Shown: piece by piece, positions 1 to 8,702 of the stretch
Layout: each line of letters starts with the position of its first letter
Numbering within the stretch: the stretch's first letter is position 1
NCBI RefSeq assembly: GCF_001238275.1
Contig: NZ_LGTB01000008.1
Location: 124,001-188,000 of the forward strand
Length of the DNA stretch: 64,000 nt
Source: Bradyrhizobium viridifuturi
GTDB taxonomy: Bacteria; Pseudomonadota; Alphaproteobacteria; Rhizobiales; Xanthobacteraceae
Reading direction: 5' to 3'
Position numbers and translations under genes: made by a program
Notes under the pieces: generated by a model
What the model was told of the DNA's origin: nothing
Seen by the model: the letters and a program-made list of their open reading frames with translations, nothing else
Database searches by the model: none

Positions 1-1191
1 ACGATGGGCACCGCCTCGACGATGAACTCGCTGGCGGAGGCGCTCGGCTTCTCGCTGCCGGGCTGCGCGGCGATCCCGGCGCCCTATCGCGAGCGCGGCC
101 AGATCGCCTACGAGACCGGCAAACGCATCGTCGACATGGTCTGGGAAGACCTCAAGCCGTCGGACTTCCTGACCCGCGAGGCGTTCGAGAACTGCATCGT
201 GGTCAACTCCGCGATCGGCGGCTCGACCAACGCGCCGATCCACATCAATGCGCTGGCGCGCCATGTCGGCGTCGAGCTGTCGATCGACGACTGGCAGAAA
301 TACGGCCACGACGTGCCGCTGCTGGTCAACATGCAGCCGGCCGGCTTCTATCTCGGCGAGGAATATCACCGCGCCGGCGGCGTGCCCTCGGTCGTACGCG
401 AGCTGATCAAGCACAAGCGCATCCATGAAGGCGCCCTCACCGTCAACGGCCGCACCATGGGCGAGAATTGCAAGGAAGCGCAGAAGCCCGACGGCGACGT
501 GATCTGGGGCTACGACAAGCCGCTGGTGAAGGATGCCGGCTTCATCGTGCTGCGCGGCAATCTGTTTGATTCCGCGATCATGAAGACCAGCGTGATCTCG
601 AAGGAATTCCGCGACCGCTATCTGTCCAACCCGAAGGACCTCAACGCCTTCGAGGGCCGCGCCGTCGTGTTCGAGGGCCCGGAGGACTATCACGCGCGGA
701 TCGAGGATCCCGCGCTCGACATCGACGAGCACTGCATTCTGTTCATCCGCGGCACCGGCCCGATCGGCTATCCCGGCGGAGCCGAGGTGGTGAACATGCA
801 GCCGCCGGCGGCGCTGATCAAACGCGGCATCCTGTCCCTGCCCTGCATCGGCGACGGCCGGCAGTCCGGCACCTCGGGCTCGCCCTCGATCCTCAACGCC
901 TCGCCGGAGGCCGCGGCCGATGGCGGGCTCGCGATCCTGAGGAGCGGCGACAAGGTGCGTATCGACCTCAACAAAGGCAGCGCCAACATCATGATCTCCG
1001 AGGATGAGCTGCGCACCCGCCGCGCCGAGCTGAAGGCCAAGGGCGGCTTCCCGCACCCGGCCAACCAGACGCCGTGGCAGGAGCTCTACCGCCAGACCGT
1101 CGGCCAGCACGCCACCGGCGCCTGCCTCGAGCTCGCGACGCGCTACCACGACATTGCCGGCAAGGTCGGCGTGGCGCGGGACAATCACTGA
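1..1191 (+). CDS. IlvD/Edd-family sugar-acid dehydratase, C-terminal part
   Basis: The gene is cut by the left window edge; only about the last 396 residues are present. It belongs to the IlvD/Edd family of iron-sulfur dehydratases, which remove water from dihydroxy acids or sugar acids to give 2-keto-3-deoxy acids. Visible family blocks are [15 protein letters not shown] at the very start, [13 protein letters not shown] near residue 70, and a C-terminal [21 protein letters not shown] block. That last block looks like the sugar-acid branch rather than the branched-chain amino acid enzyme IlvD. Two dehydrogenases follow on the same strand, which fits a non-phosphorylating sugar pathway. The exact substrate (arabonate, xylonate, fuconate or similar) cannot be read from the sequence. 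The cluster N-terminus with the first iron-sulfur cysteine is outside the window. Confidence 0.88.
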   Translation, partial: TMGTASTMNSLAEALGFSLPGCAAIPAPYRERGQIAYETGKRIVDMVWEDLKPSDFLTREAFENCIVVNSAIGGSTNAPIHINALARHVGVELSIDDWQKYGHDVPLLVNMQPAGFYLGEEYHRAGGVPSVVRELIKHKRIHEGALTVNGRTMGENCKEAQKPDGDVIWGYDKPLVKDAGFIVLRGNLFDSAIMKTSVISKEFRDRYLSNPKDLNAFEGRAVVFEGPEDYHARIEDPALDIDEHCILFIRGTGPIGYPGGAEVVNMQPPAALIKRGILSLPCIGDGRQSGTSGSPSILNASPEAAADGGLAILRSGDKVRIDLNKGSANIMISEDELRTRRAELKAKGGFPHPANQTPWQELYRQTVGQHATGACLELATRYHDIAGKVGVARDNH

Positions 1192-1200
1192 AGCATCAAC

Positions 1201-1281
1201 CGTCATTCCGGGATGGTGCGTAAGCACCAGACCCGGAATCTCGAGATTCCGGGTTCGCGCTGCGCGCGCCCCGGAATGACG
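1201..1281. repeat. Palindromic intergenic repeat
   Basis: The outer arms CGTCATTCCGGG (1201-1212) and CCCGGAATGACG (1270-1281) are exact inverted copies. Inside are a short hairpin GGTGC-GTAA-GCACC and a 22-base perfect palindrome at 1232-1253 centred on CTCGAG. The same CGTCATTCC...GGAATGACG ends occur in the shorter element at 7381-7420. From memory, elements of this type are common between genes in Bradyrhizobium. It fills most of the gap between the dehydratase and the first dehydrogenase, so it would form a strong RNA hairpin inside the operon transcript. Confidence 0.8.
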
Positions 1282-1304
1282 GGCAAGAGGAAGGGAAGAA
1301 AAGC

Positions 1305-2036
1305 ATGTCAGACAGACTGAAGGGCAAACGCGCCGTCGTCACCGCCGCGGCGGCGGGCATCGGGCGTGCATGCGCGATCGCATTCGCCCGTGAAGGCGCG
1401 ACCGTGATCGCCACCGACATCAACGAGAGCGGCATCGCCACGCTCGGCAAGGAAGGCATCGCCGAGACCGCGCGGCTGGACGTTCGCAGCACGGCCGATG
1501 TCAACAGCTTCGCCAAGCGTGTCGGCAAGATCGACATCCTGCTCAATGCGGCGGGCTTCGTGCATCACGGCACCATTCTGGAGTGCTCGGACGAAGACTT
1601 CGACTTCTCGTTCGATCTCAACGTCAAGTCCATGCACCGGACCATCAAGGCGTTTCTGCCTGCGATGCTGGCAGGCGGAGGCGGCAGCATCGTCAACATT
1701 TCGTCCTGCGCGGCATTGCGGCCCCCGGCCAATCGCTACGTCTACAGTGCGTCGAAGGCGGCGGTTTCGCTGCTCACGCGCGCGGTCGCGCTCGACTTCA
1801 TCACCCAGGGCATCCGCTGCAATGCGATCTGCCCCGGCACCGTCGAGACGCCCTCGATGCTGGAGCGCGCGGCTGCCGCGGGTCCGGACGGACGCGAGAA
1901 GTTCGTCGCCCGCCAGAAGATGGGCCGGCTCGGCACCGCCGAGGAAATCGCGGCCATGGCGGTGTATCTTGCGAGCGACGAAGCGGCTTTCACCACCGGC
2001 GTCGACATGGTCGTCGACGGCGGCTTCATGCTCTGA
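1305..2036 (+). CDS. SDR-family NAD(P)-dependent oxidoreductase
   Basis: A 243-residue classical short-chain dehydrogenase. The cofactor loop reads TAAAAGIGRA near residues 13-22, the structural NAAG motif is at about 82-85, the catalytic serine lies in the NISSC stretch, and the YxxxK pair is in YSASK near residue 146. The protein ends in the usual VDGGF. The start is backed by a strong purine-rich ribosome site (AGAGGAAGGGAAG) just upstream. Its position after a sugar-acid dehydratase suggests oxidation of a hydroxyl on a 2-keto-3-deoxy sugar acid. It resembles the human BDH2/DHRS6-like group and bacterial 2-keto-3-deoxyfuconate dehydrogenases, but this is inference. The cofactor loop is A-rich (TAAAAGIG rather than TGGxxGIG). 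Confidence 0.88.
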   Translation: MSDRLKGKRAVVTAAAAGIGRACAIAFAREGATVIATDINESGIATLGKEGIAETARLDVRSTADVNSFAKRVGKIDILLNAAGFVHHGTILECSDEDFDFSFDLNVKSMHRTIKAFLPAMLAGGGGSIVNISSCAALRPPANRYVYSASKAAVSLLTRAVALDFITQGIRCNAICPGTVETPSMLERAAAAGPDGREKFVARQKMGRLGTAEEIAAMAVYLASDEAAFTTGVDMVVDGGFML

Positions 2037-2058
2037 CGGGCACGCAAAGGCATTCAGC

Positions 2059-2805
2059 ATGAACAAAATCGATCTCAACGGCCGCTGCGCCGTCGTCACC
2101 GGCGGCGCGCAGGGGTTCGGCCGCGCCATCACCGAGCGCTTCGTCGCATCCGGCGCCAAGGTCGCGATCTGGGATTTCGACCAGCCGCTGGCGGAGAAGA
2201 CCGCGCGGGCGATTGGCGAGAACGTGATCGCGATCAAGACCGACATCGCCGATCCCGATGCGGTCGACGCCGCGCGCGATCAGACGCTCAGGGCATTCGG
2301 CAAGATCGACATCCTGGTCAACAATGCCGGTATCACCGGCGCCAACAAGCCCGTCTGGGAAACCGATCTCGACGACTGGCGCCGGGTGATGCGCATCAAT
2401 CTCGAGGGTCCCTTCATCTGCTGCAAGGCGATCGTGCCGACCATGATCGGCCAGAAATACGGCCGCATCGTCAACATCGCCTCGATCGCCGGCAAGGAGG
2501 GCAACCCGAACGCCGCGCACTATTCCTCGTCGAAGGCTGGCCTGATCGCGCTGACGAAATCGCTCGGAAAGGAGCTCGCGCAGCACGACATCCTGGTCAA
2601 TGCGGTGACGCCGGCCGCGGCGAAGACCGCGATCTTCGACCAGATGACGCAAGCCCATATCGACTTCATGCTGTCGAAGATTCCGAAGGCCCGCTTCGTG
2701 CAGGTCGAGGAACTGGCTTCGATGGTGGCTTGGCTGGCTTCGGAAGACTGCGCCTTCTCGACCGGCGCGGTGTTCGACATCTCGGGCGGCCGGGCGACGT
2801 ACTAG
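2059..2805 (+). CDS. SDR-family oxidoreductase (FabG/sugar dehydrogenase-like)
   Basis: A 248-residue classical short-chain dehydrogenase starting 22 bases after the previous one. It has the cofactor loop TGGAQGFGRA, NNAG near residue 90, catalytic Ser in NIASIAG, and YSSSK with the Tyr/Lys pair. The ribosome site is AAAGG about eight bases ahead of the ATG. It is clearly a paralogue of the upstream SDR but not a close one, so the two probably act on different steps or substrates of the same catabolic route. The stop overlaps the stop of the convergent LysR gene by four bases. Confidence 0.88.
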   Translation: MNKIDLNGRCAVVTGGAQGFGRAITERFVASGAKVAIWDFDQPLAEKTARAIGENVIAIKTDIADPDAVDAARDQTLRAFGKIDILVNNAGITGANKPVWETDLDDWRRVMRINLEGPFICCKAIVPTMIGQKYGRIVNIASIAGKEGNPNAAHYSSSKAGLIALTKSLGKELAQHDILVNAVTPAAAKTAIFDQMTQAHIDFMLSKIPKARFVQVEELASMVAWLASEDCAFSTGAVFDISGGRATY

Positions 2806-3671
2806 CTCGCCCGCTTCGCCGGCTGCCGAAGCGCGGCGACCAGGTGATCTGCCAAGAGTGATGCCGCGCGCGACAGCTTTGGCGCGCGGTGCAGGCGGAT
2901 TTCGGCCCGCGGCAGCCGCGGCATGCCATCACGCGCCGTCAGGCGCCGCAGCGCCGGCGGAAAGGTGCCGGACTTGACCACGGTCACAGCGAGGCCCTGC
3001 GCCGCGATTGCCTCGACCGCAGACAGGCTATGGCTGACAAAGGCGAGCCGCCATGGCCGACTCGCTTCGTCCAGCGCCTGCATCGCCCAGCTCCGAAACA
3101 GGCAGCCCTGCGGATAGAGCGCGACCGGCAGCGGATCCATTTCTTCGACACGATGCGATGCGCTGGCGGCCCACACCGCCTGCTCGGTGCGCAGCAACTC
3201 GCCCTCGCCGCGCCCTTCCGGATGCATCGCGATCACGAGGTCATAGGCTTCGCCGAGCCGGTCGGGCATCGACGATGTCAGCCCGGTCTCCATCTCGACC
3301 TGGATCAGCGGATAGTTGGCGACAAATTCCTTGAGCAGCGGCGGCACGATCAAAGTGCCGTAGTCATCCATCACGCCGAGGCGAACCTGCCCGTCGGTGC
3401 CGTGCTCGCGCACCCGGCCGATCGCTTCCGCGTTGAGGCTCAAGATGCGGCGGGCGTAACCCAGCAACCCTTCGCCGGCTGCGCTGAGGTCGACGCTGGA
3501 TGTGCTGCGGTGAAACAACTCGGCCTGCAGCCGTTCTTCCAGCCGCTTCACCTGCATGCTGACGGCGGATTGGGTCCGGTTCAGCGCCGAGGCGGCCCGG
3601 GTGAAGGAGCGATGGTCCGCCACCGCGACAAAGGCTTGCAGCAGATCCGGGTCGAGGACGGGCGCGCTCAT
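2802..3671 (-). CDS. LysR-family transcriptional regulator
   Basis: A 289-residue LysR regulator. The N-terminal winged helix-turn-helix spans about residues 8-65, with the typical core AVADHRSFTRAASALNRTQSAVS. A substrate-binding domain of the periplasmic-binding fold follows from about residue 95. It is transcribed away from the EamA transporter gene; the 93-base spacer is AT-rich. LysR proteins usually control the divergent neighbour, so the transporter is the likeliest target and its exported solute the likely effector. It overlaps the SDR gene tail to tail by four bases. Confidence 0.9.
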   Translation of the reverse strand: MSAPVLDPDLLQAFVAVADHRSFTRAASALNRTQSAVSMQVKRLEERLQAELFHRSTSSVDLSAAGEGLLGYARRILSLNAEAIGRVREHGTDGQVRLGVMDDYGTLIVPPLLKEFVANYPLIQVEMETGLTSSMPDRLGEAYDLVIAMHPEGRGEGELLRTEQAVWAASASHRVEEMDPLPVALYPQGCLFRSWAMQALDEASRPWRLAFVSHSLSAVEAIAAQGLAVTVVKSGTFPPALRRLTARDGMPRLPRAEIRLHRAPKLSRAASLLADHLVAALRQPAKRAS

Positions 3672-3680
3672 AACAAATCT

Positions 3681-3695
3681 TGATTTTAATGATCA
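3681..3695. promoter_or_regulatory. Candidate LysR-type operator
   Basis: TGATTTTAATGATCA is an interrupted dyad (TGAT, seven bases, ATCA) in the AT-rich divergent gap between the LysR gene and the EamA gene. LysR sites are typically T-N11-A dyads of this character. The assignment rests only on position and symmetry. Confidence 0.35.
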
Positions 3696-3764
3696 TATTT
3701 ATTCCATTCCATGGATACCTCCCCTTCCCTAGGTTGCGCAAGCGAAACAGAGGGATCGATCGGG

Positions 3765-4667
3765 ATGGGCGAAATCTGGGGCGTATCGGCCGCGGTGTTG
3801 TCGAGTGCGATCGGCGGAACCTCGATCGGAGCGACGCGGTTCCTGGTCGGCGCGATCGATCCATTGGCGATCGGCGCGTTCCGGTTCGGCATCGGCGTCC
3901 TGCTGCTGCTGCCGCTCGCATTGCTACAACCTGGAAGCTGGCCGCCGCGGCGCGACTGGCTCGGTGTCACCGGCCTCGGCCTGCTGTTCTTCGCGGTGTT
4001 TCCGATCCTGTTCAACGCCTCGCTGATTTTCACGACTGCCGCGCGGGGCGCGCTTGCGCTCTCGACCTTGCCGCTGCTGACCATGCTGGTCGGCGCAGCG
4101 CTCGGTGCCGAGCCACTCACCGCGCGCAAGGCCACGGGCGTGCTGGTCACCATCCTTGGTGTCGCGATGGCGCTGCTCTCCGGCCTTGCCACGGCTCCGC
4201 CGGACGCCTGGGGCGGCGATCTCTTGATGGTCGCGGCCGCGCTTTGCATGGCGCTCTACAGCATCTGGTCGAAGCCCTTCATCCGCCGCTCCGGCCCGAT
4301 CCCCTTCACCACGCTCGCGATGGCTGCCGGGGCCGTGGTCCTGATCGCGGCCTCGCTGCTGCGCGGCAGTTTTGCGCCGGTCGCGGAGTTTGGCGCGCCG
4401 CAATGGTTCAGCGCGACCTATCTTGGCGCGTTCGGCGCGGCGCTCACCTTCTATCTCTGGGCCTTCGCGCTGGAGCGGACGACGCCAACCCGGGTGGCGA
4501 TCTCGGTCACCGTCAATCCGATCGCGGCCTCGCTGGTCGGTGCGGTCCTGCTCGGCGAGCCGCTGAGCTGGAATCTTGTCGCCGGGATCGTCACGGTGTT
4601 TGCCGGCATCTGGATCGCGACCACGCAGCCGCACAAGGCTCGCGTGGTCTCACCGGAGACATCCTGA
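3765..4667 (+). CDS. EamA/DMT-family transporter
   Basis: About 300 residues, almost wholly hydrophobic, with ten predicted membrane spans in two EamA repeats; these proteins export amino acids or other small metabolites. I place the start at MGEIWGVSAAV because it begins the first membrane span and has AGAGGGA about ten bases upstream. An ATG at 3711 would add 18 polar residues without a ribosome site. The second repeat begins around the GAPQWFSATYLGAFGAAL stretch. It is divergent from a LysR gene, a common arrangement for inducible exporters. Confidence 0.87.
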   Translation: MGEIWGVSAAVLSSAIGGTSIGATRFLVGAIDPLAIGAFRFGIGVLLLLPLALLQPGSWPPRRDWLGVTGLGLLFFAVFPILFNASLIFTTAARGALALSTLPLLTMLVGAALGAEPLTARKATGVLVTILGVAMALLSGLATAPPDAWGGDLLMVAAALCMALYSIWSKPFIRRSGPIPFTTLAMAAGAVVLIAASLLRGSFAPVAEFGAPQWFSATYLGAFGAALTFYLWAFALERTTPTRVAISVTVNPIAASLVGAVLLGEPLSWNLVAGIVTVFAGIWIATTQPHKARVVSPETS

Positions 4668-4753
4668 CCCGCGACCACGCACCCGCAAAGCCGCCGCCGA
4701 ATCCGTGCTAGCCTGAAGGTCATTCCCGAGCGAACCCAAAGGGCGGCACGCCA

Positions 4754-5434
4754 TTGAACATTTCCCTCTACGACGTCTCCGTCTGGGTCCTGCCGCTGGT
4801 CATCGCGATCACGTTTCACGAAGCCGCACACGGCTTCGTCGCGCACCGGCTCGGCGACGACACCGCCTGGAAGCTCGGGCGCGTCAGCTTCAACCCGCTG
4901 AAGCACATCGACCCATTCGGCACGCTGATCCTGCCGGCGGTGCTGCTGTTCGCGCATTCGCCGTTCCTGTTCGGCTACGCCAAGCCGGTGCCCGTGAGCT
5001 TCCGCAAGCTGAACCATCCCAAGCTCGACATGGTCTGGGTGGCGCTGGCCGGCCCGGTCACCAACATCATCCTGGCGACCGTAGCGGCGCTGGCATTCCA
5101 CGCGCTGCCATTGGTTCCGGCAGGTGCGGCAAAATGGACTGCGGACAATCTGAAAAACGCGTTCCTGATCAACATCGTGCTCGCGATCTTCAACATGATG
5201 CCAATCCCGCCGCTGGACGGCGGAAGGGTCGCGGTCGGGCTGCTGCCGCGGCCGCTGGCGATCCCGCTGGCCCGGCTGGAGCCCTACGGCATGCTGATCC
5301 TGATCGGCCTTCTGATCCTGCTGCCCGTGATTGGCAGGCAGATCGGCCTAAATCTTGATGTTATTTCAACGATACTGCGAACTCTGACCGGCTATGTGAT
5401 CAATGCCCTTCTCCTCATTACCGGAAACACATAG
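4754..5434 (+). CDS. Site-2 protease family membrane metalloprotease
   Basis: A 226-residue polytopic membrane protein of the M50 site-2 protease family. The zinc motif HEAAH is at residues 22-26 in the first span, followed by NPLKHIDPFG, and the third ligand region reads PIPPLDGGR near residue 140. All expected catalytic residues are present. These proteases cleave membrane-embedded substrates. This is the short minimal type without a PDZ domain, so it is not RseP. The best start is a TTG; no in-frame ATG lies before the first membrane span. No obvious substrate gene is adjacent. Confidence 0.87.
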   Translation: MNISLYDVSVWVLPLVIAITFHEAAHGFVAHRLGDDTAWKLGRVSFNPLKHIDPFGTLILPAVLLFAHSPFLFGYAKPVPVSFRKLNHPKLDMVWVALAGPVTNIILATVAALAFHALPLVPAGAAKWTADNLKNAFLINIVLAIFNMMPIPPLDGGRVAVGLLPRPLAIPLARLEPYGMLILIGLLILLPVIGRQIGLNLDVISTILRTLTGYVINALLLITGNT

Positions 5435-5513
5435 CCTTTGATTTGGCGCATGATCTGACCGGAATTCGGTGCCAATCTCCGGACATGCGCGGGGACAGGA
5501 ACGCTTCGAGGCC

Positions 5514-5942
5514 ATGGTGATCAAAGCTGCCGATATGCTGATTGCACGACGCGCCGACACGCGTGCGCGGGCTGACTTTGCAACCTGGAAGATGATGGCG
5601 AAGCTGAACGGCGCTTCTGCTTTGCCGCCCGAGGCGCAGAATTTCCTGGCCATCTACAAGAGGCTGCTGGAGCAGATGACCGACGCCGAGGCCAGCGAGG
5701 CGACGATCCAGGAGATGTACCGCACCTATTATGCGGAAATGGGCGGCGCCGGAAAGGCGCCCGAGGTTCCGGCGCGCACGCGCGAACCGGTTGCCGACAC
5801 CGGCAACGTCACCGCGTTCCGCCGCCTGCCCGCCAAGAAAGCGGCCACATCGGACCCGAACGCCAAGCGTCCGATGCCGGTGGCGCTGATCTTCGCCTGC
5901 CTCGTCGTGGTCTACGTCGCGATCCGCTACTACTGGAAATAG
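5514..5942 (+). CDS. Hypothetical protein with C-terminal membrane anchor
   Basis: A protein of about 142 residues that I do not recognise. It has a charged, helical N-terminal two-thirds (EASEATIQEMYRTYYAEMG) and a single membrane span at the extreme C-terminus (PVALIFACLVVVYVAIRYYW), so it should be a tail-anchored cytoplasmic protein. A GTG at 5469 would extend it, but the bases there look like a remnant of an intergenic repeat, so I prefer the ATG at 5514 beginning MVIKAADMLIARR. No domain is visible. Confidence 0.65.
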   Translation: MVIKAADMLIARRADTRARADFATWKMMAKLNGASALPPEAQNFLAIYKRLLEQMTDAEASEATIQEMYRTYYAEMGGAGKAPEVPARTREPVADTGNVTAFRRLPAKKAATSDPNAKRPMPVALIFACLVVVYVAIRYYWK

Positions 5943-6139
5943 CGCCGCCCGCGCTTCATCCCGTTCGACACATTCATGACAGACACGCGAACGCCGCGGC
6001 ATCGCGTCGCGCGTCATCGGCCATTCAATCACCGCGGCGTGGAATATCGCGCGCGCTCGATCGAAGCAGCGCCCTAGGCGATGCGCCCGATGCCGGGCAT
6101 AATGCGGAACTCAAAAAACAAAATCATACTGGAGGGAAG

Positions 6140-7375
6140 ATGAAGCGTTCCATTGCAGCCCTGGTCACGACAGCCCTGGCCGCGACCGCGAGCCTCGTGT
6201 TCGCCGGCACAGCGTCGGCGCAGACCATGGACAAGGTCGCCAAGGTCGGCGCCCTCGGCGATCAGTCCGGTCTCTATCAGGATATCGGCGGTCCCGGCTC
6301 GACGGTCGCGGCGCAGATGGCAATCGAGGATTCCGGGCTGCTGGCCAAGGGCTGGAAGATCGATTTGATCTCGGCCGACCACCAGAACAAGCCGGATGTT
6401 GCGGTCAACATCGGCAAGCAGTGGATCGATGTCGAGAAGGTCGACGTGTTCGTCGATCTGGCGGCGTCCAATGTCGGGCTTGCGATCGCCAACCTCGCCA
6501 AGGAGAAGAACGTCGTCAATTTGAACTCGGGCTCTGCCTCGTCCGACCTCACGGGCGCGCAGTGCTCGCCGAACACGGTGCACTGGGTCTACGACACCTA
6601 CATGCTCGCCAACGGCACCGGCAAGGCGCTGGTGAAATCCGGCGGCGACACCTGGTTCTTCCTCACCGCGGACTACGCGTTCGGCCAGGCGCTGGAGCGC
6701 GACACCTCGAATGTCGTCACCGCGAACGGCGGCAAGGTGCTCGGCAGCGTCAAGCATCCGCTCAACAACGCGGACTTCTCGTCTTTCCTGCTGCAGGCAC
6801 AAAGCTCGAAGGCCAAGATCGTCGGCCTTGCCAATGCCGGCGGCGACACCACCAACGCGATCAAGCAGGCCGCCGAATTCGGCATCGTCTCGGGCGGCCA
6901 GCGGCTCGCCGGCATGCTGCTGTTCATTACCGACATCAATGCGCTCGGCCTCAACGTTGCCCAGGGCCTGAACTTCACCGAAACGTTCTACTGGGACATG
7001 AACGATCAGACCCGCGCCTTCACCAAGCGCTTCATGGAGCGCTTCAAGAAGAACCCGCCGACCATGGTGCAGGCCGGCGTCTATTCGTCGCTGATCCACT
7101 ATTTCAAGGCGCTGGAAGCACTCGGCGGCAATCCGCATGACGGCCGCGCCGTGGTCGCCAAGATGAAGGAGCTGCCGACCGACGATCCGCTGTTCGGCAA
7201 GGGCTCAATCCGCGTCGACGGCCGCAAGATCCACCCCGCCTACCTGTTCGAGGTGAAGAAGCCTTCGGAGTCGAAATATCCGTGGGACTATTACAAGCTG
7301 ATCGCGACGATCCCGGCGGATGAAGCCTGGTTGCCGCTCGAGAAGAGCGTCTGCCCACTCGTGAAGAAGAGCTGA
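6140..7375 (+). CDS. ABC transporter substrate-binding protein (branched-chain amino acid type)
   Basis: A 411-residue periplasmic-binding protein of the Leu/Ile/Val or urea class (Peripla_BP_6). A clear Sec signal peptide ends at TASAQ near residue 29. The mature protein opens with VKVGALGDQSGLYQDIGGPGS, the usual first strand and ligand loop. A strong ribosome site GGAGGGAAG precedes the ATG. No permease or ATPase gene lies nearby, so it is an orphan receptor that must feed a transporter encoded elsewhere. The ligand cannot be told; amides, aromatic acids and amino acids are all known for this class. Confidence 0.9.
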   Translation: MKRSIAALVTTALAATASLVFAGTASAQTMDKVAKVGALGDQSGLYQDIGGPGSTVAAQMAIEDSGLLAKGWKIDLISADHQNKPDVAVNIGKQWIDVEKVDVFVDLAASNVGLAIANLAKEKNVVNLNSGSASSDLTGAQCSPNTVHWVYDTYMLANGTGKALVKSGGDTWFFLTADYAFGQALERDTSNVVTANGGKVLGSVKHPLNNADFSSFLLQAQSSKAKIVGLANAGGDTTNAIKQAAEFGIVSGGQRLAGMLLFITDINALGLNVAQGLNFTETFYWDMNDQTRAFTKRFMERFKKNPPTMVQAGVYSSLIHYFKALEALGGNPHDGRAVVAKMKELPTDDPLFGKGSIRVDGRKIHPAYLFEVKKPSESKYPWDYYKLIATIPADEAWLPLEKSVCPLVKKS

Positions 7376-7380
7376 GTACC

Positions 7381-7420
7381 CGTCATTCCCCGATGCACAA
7401 TTGCGCATCGGGGAATGACG
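7381..7420. terminator. Bidirectional hairpin, likely shared terminator
   Basis: A perfect inverted repeat with 16-base arms (7381-7396 and 7405-7420) around the loop ACAATTGC. It lies exactly between the convergent substrate-binding-protein gene and tonB. Its ends match the CGTCATTCC repeat at 1201-1281, so it is probably a shorter member of the same repeat family that now acts as a transcription terminator in both directions. Confidence 0.75.
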
Positions 7421-7424
7421 ACAG

Positions 7425-8222
7425 CTACTTCTTCGGCTTGTTGAACGTGACGGGAAGCGTGAAGGAGAACTGGTCCTCGGTCAGTCCGGCCGGCGGCGCC
7501 GGCACGGGATCGGAGCGGTGGACCATCGAGACCGCTGCGTCGTCGAACGCGGCATCCCCGGACGTTTCCATCACCGCAACGGACAAGACCTTGCCGAGGC
7601 GATTGAGCACCAGGGCAAGCTTCACCTTGCCCTCCTTGGTCTTGCTATTCTCCGGGAATTTCTTGTGCAGGTCGAGATAGGCGCTGATCTTCTTGCCCCA
7701 TTTGGCGGTCAGCGCGAACTTGTCCTTGCCGATCCCGGGATTGGGCGCCTTCGTCGTCTCCGACTGACGCGAAGCGTCTTCCAGCTTGGTCGGCGCGGCC
7801 GCTTCTGAAGCCTGCTGCGCTTCCTGCGCGTTGGTCTCGACCTTGGCGACCTTGGCTTCCTCCTCCTTCTGCTTCTTGGCGGTGTCCTCCGTCACGATGC
7901 GATCGGGATCGTCGGCCTCGACAGGCTTTTCCTGAGGCAGGTCGGTGTCCTTCACCTCTGCCTTCTGCTGCGCCATTTCCTGCACGGCCTGCTGCTCGTC
8001 AGCCGGCGCGCCGGGCGGTGCGGCTTCTTCAGGCACATCGGGAGAGGCAAGCTCGACGGCGTACTCCGCGCCGGCAGCACCAAGCCCCTCGTCGCCGTCG
8101 TCGCCGCGCAAATTCGTCAGCGCCAGCGCCGCGCCGCCCAGATGCAGCCCGACCGCCGTCACCGCGGCGATTACCCAGAGCCGCTTCGACGTCCGCAGAT
8201 CGAGATCGGGGTTGGTGGACAT
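7425..8222 (-). CDS. tonB: TonB-family energy transducer
   Basis: A 265-residue TonB-like protein. It has an N-terminal cytoplasmic stretch, one membrane span (RLWVIAAVTAVGLHLGGAALAL, about residues 14-35), a long acidic and Glu/Lys/Ala-rich periplasmic linker, and a C-terminal TonB domain with the GKVKLALVLNRLGKVLSVAVMETSG core. It couples the proton gradient captured by ExbB/ExbD to outer-membrane receptors. It is last in the receptor-piuC-exbB-exbD-tonB operon, 12 bases after exbD. The linker has fewer prolines than enteric TonB. Confidence 0.88.
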   Translation of the reverse strand: MSTNPDLDLRTSKRLWVIAAVTAVGLHLGGAALALTNLRGDDGDEGLGAAGAEYAVELASPDVPEEAAPPGAPADEQQAVQEMAQQKAEVKDTDLPQEKPVEADDPDRIVTEDTAKKQKEEEAKVAKVETNAQEAQQASEAAAPTKLEDASRQSETTKAPNPGIGKDKFALTAKWGKKISAYLDLHKKFPENSKTKEGKVKLALVLNRLGKVLSVAVMETSGDAAFDDAAVSMVHRSDPVPAPPAGLTEDQFSFTLPVTFNKPKK

Positions 8223-8234
8223 CGCTGATCGCCG

Positions 8235-8699
8235 TCAGGGTTTGGCCGGCTCGGCCTGCGGGGCCGCGGGCGCGCCAGGCACGCCCTCGAGCGCGACCAG
8301 CTTCACATGCGTGTAGCCGCCGGCGCGCAACAGCTCCATGACGCCCATCAGCTCGCCATAGGGCACCATGCGATCGGCGCGCAGGAACACGTATTTGTCC
8401 CGGCTCATGTCGGGCACCGCATCCAGCGAATTGATCAGGTCGGCCCGCTTCACTGCGTTCTCCCCGATCGCCAACGTCAGGTCCGGCTTGATGCTGAGAT
8501 AGGTCGGCTTGTCCGGCTTCTTCTGCGGCGTCGCGCTGGAGGTCGGCAGATCGATCGGCAGGTCGACGGTCGAGAGCGGTGCCGCCACCATGAAGATGAT
8601 CAGCAGCACCAGCATCACGTCGATGAACGGCGTGACGTTGATCTCGTGGGATTCCGCGAAATCGTCGTCGCCGTCGTTCTCGGAGATCGAGACTGCCAT
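8235..8699 (-). CDS. exbD: ExbD-family biopolymer transport protein
   Basis: A 154-residue ExbD. The single span contains the proton-path aspartate in INVTPFIDVMLVLLIIFMV near residue 27, followed by a periplasmic domain. It works with ExbB and TonB to power siderophore uptake. It lies three bases downstream of the exbB stop. The C-terminus carries a short Ala/Pro tail beyond the usual domain. Confidence 0.92.
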   Translation of the reverse strand: MAVSISENDGDDDFAESHEINVTPFIDVMLVLLIIFMVAAPLSTVDLPIDLPTSSATPQKKPDKPTYLSIKPDLTLAIGENAVKRADLINSLDAVPDMSRDKYVFLRADRMVPYGELMGVMELLRAGGYTHVKLVALEGVPGAPAAPQAEPAKP

Positions 8700-8702
8700 C
8701 GC

